Positions 1-9,359 of a DNA stretch of 64,000 nt are shown here, piece after piece. Every line of letters begins with the position of its first letter. Position 1 is the stretch's first letter. The DNA is from Pichia kudriavzevii (Eukaryota > Ascomycota > Pichiomycetes > Pichiales > Pichiaceae), in NCBI RefSeq assembly GCF_003054445.1, contig NC_042508.1:744001-808000 (forward strand), written 5' to 3'. The notes below the pieces were generated by a model. It did no database searches. It had not been told where the DNA came from and was given only the letters and a program-made list of their open reading frames with translations. A program made the translations under genes and the position numbers.

Positions 1-1084
1 ATATAGCAACTTGCGTAATACAGACCCTTCGGACATTGCAAGAAGATTCATTATGAATTTTGATGAAAGAATTGGAAATAATCTAGCTGGAATAGACAGC
101 TCTGACCCCATGGAAGATCAAGATCAACCTAATACTCTAATAGAAGAAGGACATTTGGGGGAGATAGGACGTCCAGATTTCCTAGAATGTGCTTATTCTC
201 AAGCACTATATATTGTGAAGAAAGATATTAGGTGGCTTCTCTGCTATATTGAAAGTGGAGAGAACCAAGAATGCGTAGATTTTACCAAGGAAGTCCTAGT
301 ACATCCCGTATTCCTAAAATTTATCAAAAACAAGAATTTCTTGGTATGGGGTGGCGATATTTCTGATAGTGAAGCATTCCAAGTGTGCAATCAATTTAAT
401 ATCACAAAGCTTCCTTTCTTAGGCCTACTTTGTATGACTGTCAATCAGATACCCACGTCGTCTGGAATGCAACAATCAGAACCAGTTCTATCATTAGTTT
501 CGAAAATACAAGGATATAAGGATTTAGAGACTACAATACACAAACTCCAGCGTGCATACTCAAAATACAATCCCATTGTGTCCCAGTTAAAGAGGGACAA
601 CCCCGAGTCTTTGCAGGGTGTTGTAAGAGAATTACAAGATGAAGCTCTGCAAAATTCAATAAGAAGAATTCGGCCTCTAAGAAACTCATACAGTAGAGAA
701 CCACAGAGAAGAAGTAGAGAAGAAAAACGTTTACAGTGGCTCAAGTGGAGAAAATCGACTTTAGAGCCTGAGCCCAATGAACCAGGCCAATATGCTAGGC
801 TTGCAATTAAATTTCCAGATGGTTCAAGAAAACAAATCAAGATAGGAAAGACATCTTCTCTAGAAAAAATTTATGCAACGTTGGAATGCATGTATTTGAA
901 TGAAGTTGAACTTGGGGATGCCACGGTTTACCAATGTCCAGACGACTATGAGCACGAGTATCGTTTTAGAATATACACAGTTATGCCAAAGCAAATTATA
1001 CCCATGAGCAGCAACATTACAATTGAAGAGACCACTTCCATATATCCCAGTGGTAACTTGGTTGTCGAAATGGTGGTCGATTAG
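1..1084 (+). CDS. UBX-domain protein, FAF2/Ubx3-like (5' end outside window)
   Basis: The frame is open to the left edge with no in-frame stop, so the N-terminus lies outside the window; about 360 residues are visible. They follow the FAF2/UBXD8 layout. A thioredoxin-like UAS domain comes first (ECAYSQALYIVKKDIRWLL, then LPFLGLL). A charged arginine/glutamate-rich helix follows (SREEKRLQWLKWRK). A C-terminal UBX domain starts at ARLAIKFPDGSRKQ and runs to the stop. Proteins of this family recruit Cdc48/p97 to ubiquitylated substrates, at the ER or lipid droplets (FAF2, Ubx2) or on endocytic vesicles (Ubx3). The hydrophobic hairpin and UBA domain that would separate these subfamilies would be upstream, so I do not choose between Ubx2 and Ubx3. 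It is convergent with SRP14 across a 92-bp gap. Confidence 0.82.
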   Translation, partial: YSNLRNTDPSDIARRFIMNFDERIGNNLAGIDSSDPMEDQDQPNTLIEEGHLGEIGRPDFLECAYSQALYIVKKDIRWLLCYIESGENQECVDFTKEVLVHPVFLKFIKNKNFLVWGGDISDSEAFQVCNQFNITKLPFLGLLCMTVNQIPTSSGMQQSEPVLSLVSKIQGYKDLETTIHKLQRAYSKYNPIVSQLKRDNPESLQGVVRELQDEALQNSIRRIRPLRNSYSREPQRRSREEKRLQWLKWRKSTLEPEPNEPGQYARLAIKFPDGSRKQIKIGKTSSLEKIYATLECMYLNEVELGDATVYQCPDDYEHEYRFRIYTVMPKQIIPMSSNITIEETTSIYPSGNLVVEMVVD

Positions 1085-1176
1085 TTTACTTTTCAGCTTC
1101 ATCTATTCAATTTTGTACGTAAATACTAATCGTTAATTAGCTCAAATTATATAGGTTTAACAGATTATAAGATTAT

Positions 1177-1654
1177 CTATTTCTTGGACGTCTTCTTAAC
1201 CTTCTTCTTAGACTTGGACTTCTTTTTTAGCCCTGGAAAACCGGCTTTGATAATGTTGGTGTATTCTTTCCAAAAAATAGCCAAATTTTGGGGCTCAACA
1301 ACTGTACTCAACTTCACCTTTTTAGATTTGTCCCTATTACCATCCGTGACTCTTATAAGAATGGGATGGGTTTTTTGATCAGGATTAAATTCATGTAGAA
1401 GTGGTTTGACATTTTTCGGAAGATCAGATAACGGGTTGATTCCTTCAATCTCATCATCAATATTATACGACAATCTCTTTTGGGTGATATATATGGACGA
1501 TTTTCCACCGTTTTTCGTAAGCAAACCAGTTACTTGTGTGAAAAACTGTTATAGTAAATCAAAAAAAAAATGTCAGTATTCAACATAGGCTCAAAGAAAC
1601 AATTCACATAATCCCACTACCATAACATACCTCATTATTATCCAACACGGCCAT
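1177..1654 (-). CDS. SRP14: Signal recognition particle subunit SRP14 (two exons)
   Basis: The minus-strand coding sequence is exon 1 at 1654-1631 (eight codons, MAVLDNNE) plus exon 2 at 1545-1177, joined in phase 0 to give 130 residues. Exon 2 starts FFTQVTGLLTKNGG and continues through an SRP14 core with a PILIRVTDGN strand, the STVV motif and FWKEY, ending in a lysine-rich tail typical of fungal SRP14. Exon 2 alone has no ATG, while exon 1 supplies the usual short acidic start of the family. SRP14 is the Alu-domain subunit of the signal recognition particle; it binds the SRP RNA and supports elongation arrest during ER targeting. Length is close to the S. cerevisiae protein (146 residues). 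Confidence 0.9.
1546..1630 (-). other. SRP14: Spliceosomal intron of SRP14
   Basis: This 85-nt intron has the donor GTATGT at 1630 and an acceptor AACAG ending at 1546. No exact TACTAAC is present. The best branch site is TACTGAC at 1578-1572, about 26 nt before the acceptor and followed by a T tract. Removing it joins exon 1 to exon 2 in frame. Confidence 0.87.
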
Positions 1655-1837
1655 TTTTGTCTAGTGTAAGCAGCTATGTTGGTAGTCTTTCCGTCTGTGC
1701 TTACAACTTGTTAAGTTGCTTATGAGATTCCGCCATCTTTCATGGATCCAAATATCTTCGAACACCGCGCAATTGTGGTCAACGAATTACGTAAGCAAGA
1801 ATTACTGGTATACAGAAGAATAGCTTCACAACGTCAT

Positions 1838-3235
1838 TTATAAATTCGAGAAGAATGTGTACATGTTCAAAGCATAACCATAAGGAACACCAAAAATCGC
1901 ATCTATTCCCAGAACGTGGTTATCATCCAAGATTGTGATAGTATTTGGCTGCTCAATTTCAATAGGATAAGCAGAGAATGCATTGCCATACTTTTGAGCT
2001 TTTGATGGATCATATATTTGGAAATGCTGGCACATACTTAACCCACATAGAACATAGTTAGTGTGGTAGAAGTCTGAATTCATACCAGGTTTATCTCTCA
2101 GCCCAAAAGTATCTTGACAACAGCACAATATGTAATTTTGTAACCTTTGGCGGTCAATTAAAGAAAGGTACTTATTGGGATCATTAATTTTGTACTTGTT
2201 GTAATTGATTAATAATTCCAAAAGGGCCACAGTACCCCCAACCCAATGGCTGTAGCATCCATCCACTAACTTATTTGTACGACCAGAAAACCCACCTTCT
2301 AGCGAGTACTGTCTATCCACAGTCCACTTTATAAGGATCTCCAAGTTGAGACCAGATACCATCAATTCGTCTGGATTCAATAATATAAAGAGGGCAGATA
2401 ATGCGCAAAAGGTATAACCTCCATGCGCTTCGTCACCAGGAGCACCAGCAAACCCTCCTTCGTATGTCTGACATTTAATTAGCCAATCAGCAACACCTTT
2501 TCTCAAATCGTCATCTAAAATATTAAGTAATTGTGCTATACATAAGGCACAATAAGCAGCTCTTGTGTCCGATTCACCTCCAACATGCATGGAAAATGAC
2601 CCATCTTTATTTTTGCATTGTAACAACCACTTCTTTACCTTCTGCGTATCTATTTCCCTCCATGCATTCTCATTTTTTGATAACAAAAGTGCTAACACTG
2701 CAGCATATGAGGCTGCTAAATGAGGTAACTGATGTAACCCACCTCCAAATCCAGCAACCGTATTTTTACTTCCAGAAGATGTCTTATAGAAATACATTAA
2801 TTGTTTAGCCGCATTATTTTGCTCTTTGGTATTCAAATTATCAATCAATGCAGCAGAATTCATCAACCAAAATGCAATCCAAGTTTTAGATGCATCCAAT
2901 TTACTGAAGGGTGCAGGCAGGGGACGATTCAACATTTCATGGATGTACCTACTGTGCATCTCTCTATTCAACTTTGGAATTTTATCTGATCCTTCACTAA
3001 GGATATCCTCGTAAATGGTCTGCACATCAACCTCTACTTCCATCTTTTTCTCTATTGTATCTGTTAGGACCTCGCCCAATGAAGCATTACAATTGGAAAA
3101 CGAGTCGTAGCTGGCATCCAACATGTTTAGTAATGTGTCGAAATCTAGAAATGATATACCTTGATTTTGACTGGTTTCAATCAAAGATGAGACCGCAACC
3201 TCAGATTGCTGGTTTTTCACCTCGTCATTTGGCAT
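1838..3235 (-). CDS. RAM1: Protein farnesyltransferase beta subunit
   Basis: This 465-residue protein has the repeated alpha/alpha-barrel motifs of prenyltransferase beta subunits, with QLPHLAASYAAVLAL, the GG(F/Y)xG repeats (EGGFAGAPGDEAHGGYTFCA, EGGFSGRTNKLVDGCYSHWV) and DFYHTNYVLCGL. Zinc ligands are visible as Asp325, Cys327 and His391, counting from the ATG at 3235. An in-frame GTG lies 18 bp upstream, but the ATG is the normal start. With the alpha subunit Ram2 the enzyme transfers farnesyl diphosphate to CaaX proteins such as Ras and a-factor in the cytosol. The RTNKLVDGCYSHW stretch fits farnesyl- rather than geranylgeranyltransferase. It is a little longer than S. cerevisiae Ram1 (431 residues). 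It is divergent from the NUP53-type gene. Confidence 0.93.
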   Translation of the reverse strand: MPNDEVKNQQSEVAVSSLIETSQNQGISFLDFDTLLNMLDASYDSFSNCNASLGEVLTDTIEKKMEVEVDVQTIYEDILSEGSDKIPKLNREMHSRYIHEMLNRPLPAPFSKLDASKTWIAFWLMNSAALIDNLNTKEQNNAAKQLMYFYKTSSGSKNTVAGFGGGLHQLPHLAASYAAVLALLLSKNENAWREIDTQKVKKWLLQCKNKDGSFSMHVGGESDTRAAYCALCIAQLLNILDDDLRKGVADWLIKCQTYEGGFAGAPGDEAHGGYTFCALSALFILLNPDELMVSGLNLEILIKWTVDRQYSLEGGFSGRTNKLVDGCYSHWVGGTVALLELLINYNKYKINDPNKYLSLIDRQRLQNYILCCCQDTFGLRDKPGMNSDFYHTNYVLCGLSMCQHFQIYDPSKAQKYGNAFSAYPIEIEQPNTITILDDNHVLGIDAIFGVPYGYALNMYTFFSNL

Positions 3236-3635
3236 CTGGAGCAGTGTGATCACAACCTCCTATAGCTCTTTTCTCCTGAAAGAAATGTTTGTATAAAAAC
3301 ATCGGCCAGACGTTTTCGAATAATCAATTGTATAAGCTCAAAAGGGAATAAAACAAAAATTCGGTTTGTGAGCCGCTATCCGACGCAAAGTAGCCGAAAC
3401 TTAAAATTTGCACGTTTTTTTTTACGGTAATGAAATCTTTTTTTTTTTTTGGGAAGAGTAGGGGAGGGGGGGTCACGTGCCGAGTTAGCGCTTCAAAAGA
3501 ATCATGAAAGTAAGATTTTTTTAGCCATACAAAACATAAATAAGTTGACGAAATGTCAAATTAACAAATTGACGGAATTAGGATATCAATTTATCTTCGC
3601 AATCGACGTCACCAGGACAATACTTCCTATCTAAT
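3236..3635. promoter_or_regulatory. Divergent promoter region between RAM1 and NUP53-like gene
   Basis: About 400 bp separate two divergent starts. It contains T-rich runs near 3414-3450, a G-rich patch at 3458-3472, and a palindromic E-box CACGTG at 3474-3479, the core of Cbf1-type sites. There is no other open frame or RNA gene that I can recognise. Confidence 0.5.
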
Positions 3636-5069
3636 ATGTTTGGGGGGATAAATACGTCAGCACCGAACAAACAAAGCTTGTTTGGGAACAGCGGTGCATC
3701 TTCTTCCAAAACTAACACATTTTCACAGCCTTACCAACAACAACAACAACAGCTACAACAAGTGCAACCAACACAAGGCCTGCCCCTTCAATCATCTATT
3801 TTTCAGAATCCTGGTCAGGCTATACAACAAATGAAAAGTCCATCGAGATTTGAGAAATATGAGCTTAAAGGTGCCTCTGAGCCAAAACTTTTTGCGTCAG
3901 ATGTGAAAACGGGTGCCAGTCACTCGGATACAAATGACCCTTCCAAGTCAAAACATAGAAAAAGGACTATTCCTTCACATTTAGTTAAGCGTTTGAATAA
4001 GAATAAGAGTACATTGGACGAAGAGGATAAACCAAGTGTTCCGATTTTACCGTTTAAAGCGACAAAACAGAGCCAAACAGATACCTTTGATGAGGATTTT
4101 GCATATTTGTATGAGCATGATAAACTACCCAGCAGATCATTGTTAGATCCGTTAACGTTCAATGATGAATATACACCAGGTGAGATACTCATGGAAGGTT
4201 CTGACTTCAATAAGATGACGCAAGAGCCATTTGAGTTTAAAAACGCTTTCCAAAGGCCAAACAGGAGTACGATTTCACAAAAGACTACAGGTAAAGAAAA
4301 TAGAGAAACTAAGCTGCCCTGGTCTAAGACTTCGAATGAGATGCAAATTGATGATTCTGATCTATCAGTGAAAACAGAGTTAGTACCGACTGACACAAAA
4401 CAAACGAGGAGTCTTACTTCTGAGAAATTATACTGCGCAGTTATAGTATACGGGTTTGACGATGAGAACTTTCGTGTGCTGATTGAGCATTTTGCCAAAT
4501 ATGGTAAAATCATGGAAGACTTGATGATTTCAGATTTTAATTATTACTATGGACAACCAGGAAATGTTTTAGCCGTTGATAAACTAGTTGATATTAACGA
4601 CCGATCAAATGCAAAGCTTGGAAATAAAAACGCTTTTCCAATATTTTTAGGTGAGGGGTGGGTGAAAATCACCTATGATAACCCAAATTCAGCAATAAGA
4701 GCTCTTGCTGATAATCTGATAAGTGATAACAACGGCAATATATTGGGGGTTATTCCATACACAAGAGAAGACTTGGAGTTGTTATTAGGACAGAAAATTT
4801 CAGATTCAATGGATGTTGGTGCAGGCTTAAAAGGTCTCAACCATGAATTGGAATTGGACATGAAACTGGCAGATAACTATATAGGAAGATACCTAAGGGC
4901 TGCTAGAAACGGGCTTACACGAAAAGATTCAAACAGTGGAGATTTACGGTCTAAATCACTCGCAATAAAAGATGGTTCTAATCTACTGTTGAAGAAGGAC
5001 AAACATGAAAATCGTAAAACTATATGGAACTCAGGTATGGGTTTTTTGTTTGGTAAAGGTGAAATTTAG
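3636..5069 (+). CDS. NUP53: Nucleoporin of the Nup53/Asm4 (Nup35) family
   Basis: The 477-residue protein opens MFGGIN with a second LFGNSG motif, so it has a few FG-type repeats, followed by a Q-rich stretch. A dimerising RRM-like MPPN domain starts near residue 263 (YCAVIVYGFDDENFRVLI, then FAKYGKI) and ends near 375 with an IPYTREDLE-like strand. The C-terminus carries a short amphipathic segment (WNSGMGFLFGKG), the membrane-binding helix known in this family. Nup53 links inner-ring nucleoporins (Nic96, Nup170) to the pore membrane and in S. cerevisiae binds the karyopherin Kap121. S. cerevisiae has two paralogues, NUP53 and ASM4/NUP59; I cannot tell which this corresponds to, and it may be the single pre-duplication copy. 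Confidence 0.85.
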   Translation: MFGGINTSAPNKQSLFGNSGASSSKTNTFSQPYQQQQQQLQQVQPTQGLPLQSSIFQNPGQAIQQMKSPSRFEKYELKGASEPKLFASDVKTGASHSDTNDPSKSKHRKRTIPSHLVKRLNKNKSTLDEEDKPSVPILPFKATKQSQTDTFDEDFAYLYEHDKLPSRSLLDPLTFNDEYTPGEILMEGSDFNKMTQEPFEFKNAFQRPNRSTISQKTTGKENRETKLPWSKTSNEMQIDDSDLSVKTELVPTDTKQTRSLTSEKLYCAVIVYGFDDENFRVLIEHFAKYGKIMEDLMISDFNYYYGQPGNVLAVDKLVDINDRSNAKLGNKNAFPIFLGEGWVKITYDNPNSAIRALADNLISDNNGNILGVIPYTREDLELLLGQKISDSMDVGAGLKGLNHELELDMKLADNYIGRYLRAARNGLTRKDSNSGDLRSKSLAIKDGSNLLLKKDKHENRKTIWNSGMGFLFGKGEI

Positions 5070-5213
5070 CTTAGTTCTCCTGTGCAGTACCTTTTCAGAC
5101 ATGAAGAATAACGTTTGTCAAATTATATTATACAATATTGTTATACATATGTAAGCCATTAAACCGCGTGAAACCTTCGGCCATTACTACCTTCTTCTTC
5201 CACCAATCTCTAA

Positions 5214-8200
5214 CTAGTCGTCTGTATTGAAAAGACCACCAAGACCACCTTCTAGACCATCCACTGTATTTTTCTTTTTCGCCCTAGTAGCACCTTGTAT
5301 CATTTTATTACGCTGCTCTATATATGCATCTGGATTACCATCATTTCTAGCATTGTTAAATAATGTGAGTAAACAGTTTTTTCTTTCTCTTGATTTTTGG
5401 CATGCACTGAATACATTTTCAAAGTTCGCCATGGTTTCTTGATTTACTCCAAGTTTATTCTTCAATAGCTGAAGCGGGTAATCACTCTTGAACCTCTCAC
5501 CAATGTACAAGATCGATAAGGTATAAGCGGCTTCTGAATGTGCATCAGTGTAAAATTTGTCACAAATTAGATCGATAAGTATGGGCATAATATTTTCTAA
5601 GATAATCTTATCAACTCTTTCATCATTCAGTCCAACTAATTCTTGCGAAATATGTCTTAAAATTAAAATAGCATTGAATGAACATCTGGTGTCCCTAAAG
5701 GAGATAATATCACAAAGTAATTTCAAAAATGGAGCCAAGACTTCAAAGTTATAGATGAGGAACTCTCTAGTTTCCTTCTGTCTATCAGTCAAAGAGGTTC
5801 TAACCTTTTGTCCCGCTATATCTATCAACATTCTATCAATAACCTGTGTTAGTTGACGTAACATATGTTCTTCAAGCATTTCCTCACTCAACTGTTCATC
5901 TGATTCGTTACCTTCCAATCTCAGACCTTTTTCGTAAACACGATTCCAACGTTGAAGTAGAAGTTCATCCAATTTAATAAACACCTGAGGTAAGAATCCC
6001 AACATGAAAAGGTCAAAATAGTCCATAGGACAATTTTTAATCACATTTCTGACAACTAGATTAATCATGTGCCTCCACGAGTGTAGAGTAATACCTACTG
6101 ATTCTTCTGTTAATGCCTTCCATAACAGGCTTGCATTCTTAGGATCAACATACAAAGTTTCTTCCAACTCGGTTATAGTGCCAATCATCAAATAAGAATA
6201 TTCTCTAGTGTATCTGATTATATGGCCAACCGAGTCTGCAAAATCTCTAAGAGTATGCATAGCCTTAACATTTTCATCAACAAAAGATTCTCTTGATTGA
6301 ATCGAGATACCCTGCTGCCAGAATCGTTCCATGGTTGTGTATTTCACAAAACTTTGAACCTCATCAGGCAATCCAACCCAATTTGCCGGATTGTGATATG
6401 CTTGAATTTGATATATTAATTGAAAAATATATGGAAGAATTGGTTCGACCCTAGGCTGCCATAATTTAAGCAAATTTTTGTAAGTCTCTGATTCATGATC
6501 CAACTTTTCAATACTATACTGAATTAATATCCTAGTTGCTCTGATAGGGAAAACAGAAGACCACTGGTCTTTTAGCTGTTTCTTTAATTGTCTTCCAGTT
6601 TCATCCATCTGTGCCTCAAGCAAATTGGTGCTTGCTGTTATACCTCTTGATCTGAAATATTCAGCTATTTTTACAATACCTAATCTCTCCATAAACCAGT
6701 GTAGGTCAGACAAACCTTTCATTGTATTTGGATCAGACCATGCCATCAACTCTGGGTCGACTATCCTTTTGAATGTTTCTTCTTTGTTTTCCAAAGATGA
6801 TCTCTGAGAAACAACCAACAAAAAAGACTTAAACGCTACTATCTCGTGAGAAATTAACTCTTTTTGACTTAAAATTGTATCAATCACAGCTTCTAACTCG
6901 GAGAAGATGTTCTTCAATGATTCAGGCATCAAATAAGCCAACCTATTCAATTCCGTACCGCTTGAAGCTCTCAAGTCTCTGATATTTTCCAATTCTTCAT
7001 CAGACGCATTTTCCGGATACGGAAAAGTACATGTTTCAATGACTCTTTCCAAAACTTTAAACATGGTGGAATTCAAATCCTTTAATAGAGGTGTAAATTG
7101 AACCAAAGTCTGAATCTGCTTTCTAACTAATACTGGGTTTTGGATCTGTAACATAATCAAAAGTTTACACAAGTTATCAACTTGATCTGTCAAATAGGCC
7201 TTGATTTCTTGAGCATCATCTTCCTTATACCAGATTTGCCATCTTGTAATACCTCTTACACAAGTTTCAATTATTGAAAACTGTGAGTATGCAGTTATAT
7301 AAGCTTCAGATCCCTTACCCTTGTATGTCAAATTCAAGTTGTTTAAACTCTCCATGCCTAGTAAACTGCTGAAAAAGTTATTGAGCCTTTCAGCTAGCCA
7401 CATCAGCGCATCCTTTGGTTTTTTACATACAATGATTCTAACAATATCATCATTCATTTTCTTGAAATCACTAACAAAGGATTGCTGGTCAGATTGATTA
7501 TCGAAATCGTAATTTAAGTATTGTAGAGGAATCGATTCAGGGTCTGAATCCACATAGTTGATCAACCTATTAGCACAATTTTCTAGTAATTCTGGTAAAA
7601 CTGATTCAAAGTCGGGCTGGTCACTCAATTCATCTGCTCTTAACATGGTACACCAAAACTGTAAAGAAATAGCACTGACTGATGGGGATTCATTTTTTGT
7701 TGTTTCAAGGATAAGTTTATAAAAGTTCGTAAAATCACGATCACTGGTTTTGATTGATTCCTTGCTAGTTATATAATCTGAAAGTATGATGAGAAACTCA
7801 ACAATTTTCTTTTGTAAAGTATAATCATCATAATCAATATCTTCATAATTGATTTGAACACTTTTATAAGTTTCAAAAAAGATCTCATAGGCAGTATTAT
7901 TAAACGCAGAATTCACCAACCATTCATTATCTTCCGGATTTGAATAAGGTTTATTATAGAGAGAATCAAAACACTCAATTGTCAAAAGTTTGATTCTCAT
8001 GTCATCAATTGTTAACAACTTGAATAGTTTCGTAATGATGTCAACTTCTTTTAGAGCTAACGGTATAATCCAGAAAAGAGATATTTTAAGGATCTCAAGT
8101 AATTTGACTGTAGTATCAAGGTAATAAGATTTGGTGGTATTAATGTCAGAATTGTTGACGAAAACATTGCTATTGTTGTTTGATAAATCGTTGAAGATCA

Positions 8201-8984
8201 AAAACTGGATGCATTCATCCAAAACTTGACACCATTGTAACAACCAACCTTCAGATTGAGATACAAATAACCTTACCGTATCATTCTGCTCATACTTTGC
8301 AGACAGGATACGTTCAGCAACAACTATTTCAGGACATAAGGATATCAAAACAGTTCTCCGCTTAGAAACAATTGGATCATCTAACAAATAAATATCTTCA
8401 AATAATGTTTTCATAATTATGAGAGATAACTCTCTTGTGATTTGACTGTGGTTCCATAATTCTAATAGATTGGAATCCATAGACATCCAAGAGTCAATTT
8501 TTTCTTCTTCTGTGAATTGATAAACATCTTTATTTTCTGGAACTGCTAAAGGGTCGGTATTTTCTATGTTACCTAATCCAGCTGCCAAACTTGGATTCTG
8601 CTTTAGAAGACATTCACCCCAACACCTTTTAGCGATTTCCACCCACAAAAATGCAATCTTGGATTTTAAGTAATGAGGATCTTGAGGTGAGACTTTAGTT
8701 GCTAATTCTACGATCCAACTACGTACTGCAAGCTTTTTAGGTCTATCCCAATCATGGTAGTAAGATGTTATGGATGACAAGAGAAGATTAAGAGCGAAAT
8801 GTCTCACAATATTGTTATAACCGTTGTCTATCAATGCTAATTGATACCCCCAATAGGGGCAATCGGGTAGTGCCTTGATCGTCTCCAAAAATCCCTGTGC
8901 TTCTTGTCTCTGAGCATTCGTCGAAGCTGGATTGTAAATAATATCTAAAGACGTTATTATTTGAGATATACCTTCTGCGGACAT
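5214..8984 (-). CDS. MSN5: Karyopherin Msn5 / exportin-5 family
   Basis: The protein has 1256 residues, close to S. cerevisiae Msn5 (1224). It begins with the family-specific helix pair (IITSLDIIYNPASTNAQRQEAQ, shortened here) and the IVRHFALNLL repeat, followed by an Exportin-1-like region (YLKSKIAFLWVEIAKRCWGE). HEAT-type helices continue to the end, with a conserved block FRDTRCSFNAILILRHISQ near residue 1100. Msn5 exports phosphorylated cargo such as Pho4, Mig1 and Far1 from the nucleus and imports replication protein A. The low-complexity C-terminal tail (RAKKKNTVDGLEGGLGGLF) is typical of the family. It is divergent from OMS1. Confidence 0.93.
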   Translation of the reverse strand: MSAEGISQIITSLDIIYNPASTNAQRQEAQGFLETIKALPDCPYWGYQLALIDNGYNNIVRHFALNLLLSSITSYYHDWDRPKKLAVRSWIVELATKVSPQDPHYLKSKIAFLWVEIAKRCWGECLLKQNPSLAAGLGNIENTDPLAVPENKDVYQFTEEEKIDSWMSMDSNLLELWNHSQITRELSLIIMKTLFEDIYLLDDPIVSKRRTVLISLCPEIVVAERILSAKYEQNDTVRLFVSQSEGWLLQWCQVLDECIQFLIFNDLSNNNSNVFVNNSDINTTKSYYLDTTVKLLEILKISLFWIIPLALKEVDIITKLFKLLTIDDMRIKLLTIECFDSLYNKPYSNPEDNEWLVNSAFNNTAYEIFFETYKSVQINYEDIDYDDYTLQKKIVEFLIILSDYITSKESIKTSDRDFTNFYKLILETTKNESPSVSAISLQFWCTMLRADELSDQPDFESVLPELLENCANRLINYVDSDPESIPLQYLNYDFDNQSDQQSFVSDFKKMNDDIVRIIVCKKPKDALMWLAERLNNFFSSLLGMESLNNLNLTYKGKGSEAYITAYSQFSIIETCVRGITRWQIWYKEDDAQEIKAYLTDQVDNLCKLLIMLQIQNPVLVRKQIQTLVQFTPLLKDLNSTMFKVLERVIETCTFPYPENASDEELENIRDLRASSGTELNRLAYLMPESLKNIFSELEAVIDTILSQKELISHEIVAFKSFLLVVSQRSSLENKEETFKRIVDPELMAWSDPNTMKGLSDLHWFMERLGIVKIAEYFRSRGITASTNLLEAQMDETGRQLKKQLKDQWSSVFPIRATRILIQYSIEKLDHESETYKNLLKLWQPRVEPILPYIFQLIYQIQAYHNPANWVGLPDEVQSFVKYTTMERFWQQGISIQSRESFVDENVKAMHTLRDFADSVGHIIRYTREYSYLMIGTITELEETLYVDPKNASLLWKALTEESVGITLHSWRHMINLVVRNVIKNCPMDYFDLFMLGFLPQVFIKLDELLLQRWNRVYEKGLRLEGNESDEQLSEEMLEEHMLRQLTQVIDRMLIDIAGQKVRTSLTDRQKETREFLIYNFEVLAPFLKLLCDIISFRDTRCSFNAILILRHISQELVGLNDERVDKIILENIMPILIDLICDKFYTDAHSEAAYTLSILYIGERFKSDYPLQLLKNKLGVNQETMANFENVFSACQKSRERKNCLLTLFNNARNDGNPDAYIEQRNKMIQGATRAKKKNTVDGLEGGLGGLFNTDD

Positions 8985-9359
8985 TGAGTGACGGGTCTAT
9001 TAATCTGGTGTTTTCGTTTATTTTGGTTGTTTTCTTTATCTATAAGTGAATCTAGCTGGCTGGTAGAAAATAAGCAGAAATGCGAATTTGAATGTTGCAA
9101 GTTCCGAGGGATCTGTAGGTTATAGAAGATATCCTAGTGACAGATAATCAGCAGTGGCAAATAAATTCAATTAGCACTACAGCGTTTTAATGATGACGAT
9201 GAAATCAACAACTAAAAGTGCGAGGCTTGCTCTCAACAAAATAAAAACAGAACCGGAAAGGGGAAGGGGAAGACAGGAAGCGAAAAAACAATTTAGCAAA
9301 GTCAAAGAGTACATCTAAATTGTCAAATCTACAGCTTAGCTCTTAAACATTAGACATTA
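8985..9359. promoter_or_regulatory. Divergent promoter region MSN5/OMS1
   Basis: This 375-bp spacer separates two divergent starts. It has an A/G-rich stretch at about 9240-9300 upstream of OMS1. I find no open frame, RNA gene or strong binding-site palindrome. Confidence 0.4.
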
